Source: Paragonimus westermani (taxonomy: Eukaryota > Platyhelminthes > Trematoda > Plagiorchiida > Troglotrematidae). From it: a stretch of 64,000 bases of DNA. The stretch covers positions 1 to 64,000 of the forward strand of contig QNGE01000994.1 in assembly GCA_008508345.1 (NCBI GenBank). The letters run 5' to 3'. Below the pieces are notes generated by a model. The model was not told where the DNA came from. It did not search any database and worked only from the letters and a program-made list of their open reading frames with translations. Shown in pieces: positions 62,500-64,000 of the stretch (position 1 is the stretch's first letter; every line of letters starts with the position of its first letter). The position numbers and the translations under genes are program-made.

Positions 62500-63150
62500 C
62501 CACACAACCATGGGGAAGTAAATAAATCTTGGATAAATAGAGTGAAGTACAAAGAAGGGGACGGGAAGAGACCTAACCACTAAAAAATAGCTGTCTGTAT
62601 TCAAACATTCAACACCTAGGTATCCAAACTTTGTAAACAAATAACCGAGCTGCAAGTGAAAGTAAAACGCCATCAGCAAAACAGCTTTCTTACGGGGTTC
62701 ACTGCCCTGCTCCATTAAATGCATTCATTTCGCAGACAACAAACGACAACACTCACGTCACTGAGCTCGTTCAGCCGCAATCTCACCTAACTTCTTCAGC
62801 CACCCATTCTGTGAGTCGCAAGGGTCCCAGCCTAAGAGACGAACCTGGTCTACAGTGACCAACCACCTCGTGGACGAATTAGTTTGTCTACACCCACCTC
62901 AAACCTTGTGCCACTCAACCGCAGCGTTGGCAAAGAGTGCACTATGTGGTAGGAGACTAGCTGGCGTACGTAGTGCATGACCTAACCACTTAAGTCGGTG
63001 ACCAAGAGGTTGACACGGTAGTCAGTGTTAGCCATCAGAATGTCTCAGACGGGTGCCCGTTTGATGTTGCTCCCACACCCATCACCGTGGAGATGAGCTG
63101 TACGGAAAGTAGTCACCATGTTGACGACAGAATGTGTCGAGGTTTCCTAG
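62500..63150 (-). mobile_element. LINE 3'-end fragment
   Basis: Minus-strand words HRLKWLGHALRTP and LFANAAVEWHKV (about 62990-62915) match the RLxWLGHxLRMP block near the end of fluke LINE proteins. LLGWDPCDSQNGWLKKL and a final CLxxL-like tail follow toward 62500. It shares GTAAACAAATAACCGAG (62633) and neighbouring words with the tail of the LINE at 24.8-26.9 kb, so the two belong to one family. No RT core is present; 5' truncation is likely. Confidence 0.65.
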
Positions 63151-64000
63151 TCTGTCAGTACGAACGGTAAAGGCCAGTATAAATTACTTAGTTTGCCATA
63201 TCTACGTTATTTTATAACTCTGCAAACGAAAATTGTTCGATCTGCGGCTTTCTTCTAATGCTACACTTACCAGTTTGTCACAAGTCCTTCGAGGGGTCGG
63301 GGTGGTTGAGGGGGTCAGAGACAGATTTTAATTTTGAGAGTCATAAAATTAGCTACACAAATATAAATCAGAGATTTATCTTATAGAAAATCACAGTTAG
63401 AAATTAACACAGAAAGGCTGTCAGTTATGGCATACCGAAATCCTTGCAACCTAAAACCCCATAGACGACCAATCTGAAAACAACTCACGCAGGTAACAGT
63501 GAACGAATGACGAAGCGGAGGAGTCACATTGCAAATTATTTACATCAAACTATTCATAACCACAATGGTTTTTCACATCGTTAGCCTTGTGGAACGTTTA
63601 TCTTCTTCACCAATCGGTAACAACATTTTCGGCATCGTATTTCCACACAACTATGGAACAGCACGCTGGTTATATTGTAGTATCTACCTTTTGGGTTCTT
63701 TCGTGTCTGTATATTCAAAACATTTTCTGGAATCGAGCTAATGCATACTGAGAAATCGACTATGGGTCTACATAGTTCCCCTATTACAATCATCAGTGTT
63801 GTTATGAAGTTCCTGCAAATCGACTGGATGTCCAAAGTATCCAGTTAACTCCCTCAATCATTCACTAGGGCTGAGCAAAACAAACTTTTCTAGATAGCGG
63901 TTACTCAATGTACGGTAGCACGTACTTCACTGGACATCTTGGCCATGCTATCAAAGTACCAAATTGCAGTTGTTTCTGAAGTAAACTGCTGTGCTTCTAT
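63151..64000. other. Right end of window, no supported feature
   Basis: A 70-codon plus frame and an 84-codon minus frame overlap at 63529-63835 without motifs. The upstream exons of the vWA gene, if intact, are probably beyond this edge. Confidence 0.45.

Noticed and set aside
1..64000. Prokaryotic features: operons, ribosome binding sites, CRISPR arrays, insertion sequences
   Set aside because: The window shows spliced exons and eukaryotic retroelements throughout; no regularly spaced repeats or bacterial gene order were seen.

Overview
The window looks like a piece of a eukaryotic genome, most likely a parasitic flatworm and probably a digenean fluke. There are no long prokaryote-style genes. 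Short open exons with good GT..AG splice sites are spread through AT-rich, mostly non-coding DNA. The mobile elements are Penelope-like elements, a LINE with an endonuclease plus reverse transcriptase, a Ty3/gypsy element, and a tRNA-headed SINE-like repeat that carries a hammerhead ribozyme, as in schistosomes. The taxon is inferred from these element types and was not tested by any search.

Layout. 1-11 kb: almost no recognisable genes, except a SINE-like element with a hammerhead ribozyme (3.2 kb) and a decayed coding-looking stretch (7.7-9.0 kb). 11.1-12.5 kb: two phase-matched minus-strand exons, perhaps with a WSC-like domain. 14.4-14.9 kb: a LINE reverse-transcriptase relic. 20.2-21.2 kb: a minus-strand frame with scattered stops. 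21.4-23.8 kb: a Penelope-like element (minus strand) with one uninterrupted 723-codon RT/GIY-YIG frame and hammerhead-type motifs at both ends. 24.8-26.9 kb: a broken LINE (minus). 27.2-29.4 kb: an unidentified plus-strand pseudogene. 32.5 kb: a tRNA-like repeat. 34.4-35.1 kb: a second, 5'-truncated Penelope copy that keeps the ribozyme. 36.3-40.7 kb: a dead Ty3/gypsy pol enclosed by two nearly identical arms of about 445 bp in inverted orientation.

44.3-61.0 kb holds the main host gene. It lies on the minus strand and was rebuilt here from about 14 small exons whose reading phases agree along the whole chain. Its visible part starts in the second half of a von Willebrand factor A domain. It then runs through about ten copies of a cysteine-rich module of about 85-125 residues that I cannot assign to a named family, and it carries two ShKT domains. 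The N-terminus lies beyond the right edge of the window or is not recognisable. The architecture suggests a secreted or cell-surface matrix/adhesion protein.

61-64 kb: intron or flank of that gene, containing a second SINE-like copy that has lost its ribozyme, a perfect 14-bp hairpin and a second LINE tail. The points most worth following are the repeated cysteine module, the ribozyme-bearing elements (one SINE-like, two Penelope) and the large inverted repeat.
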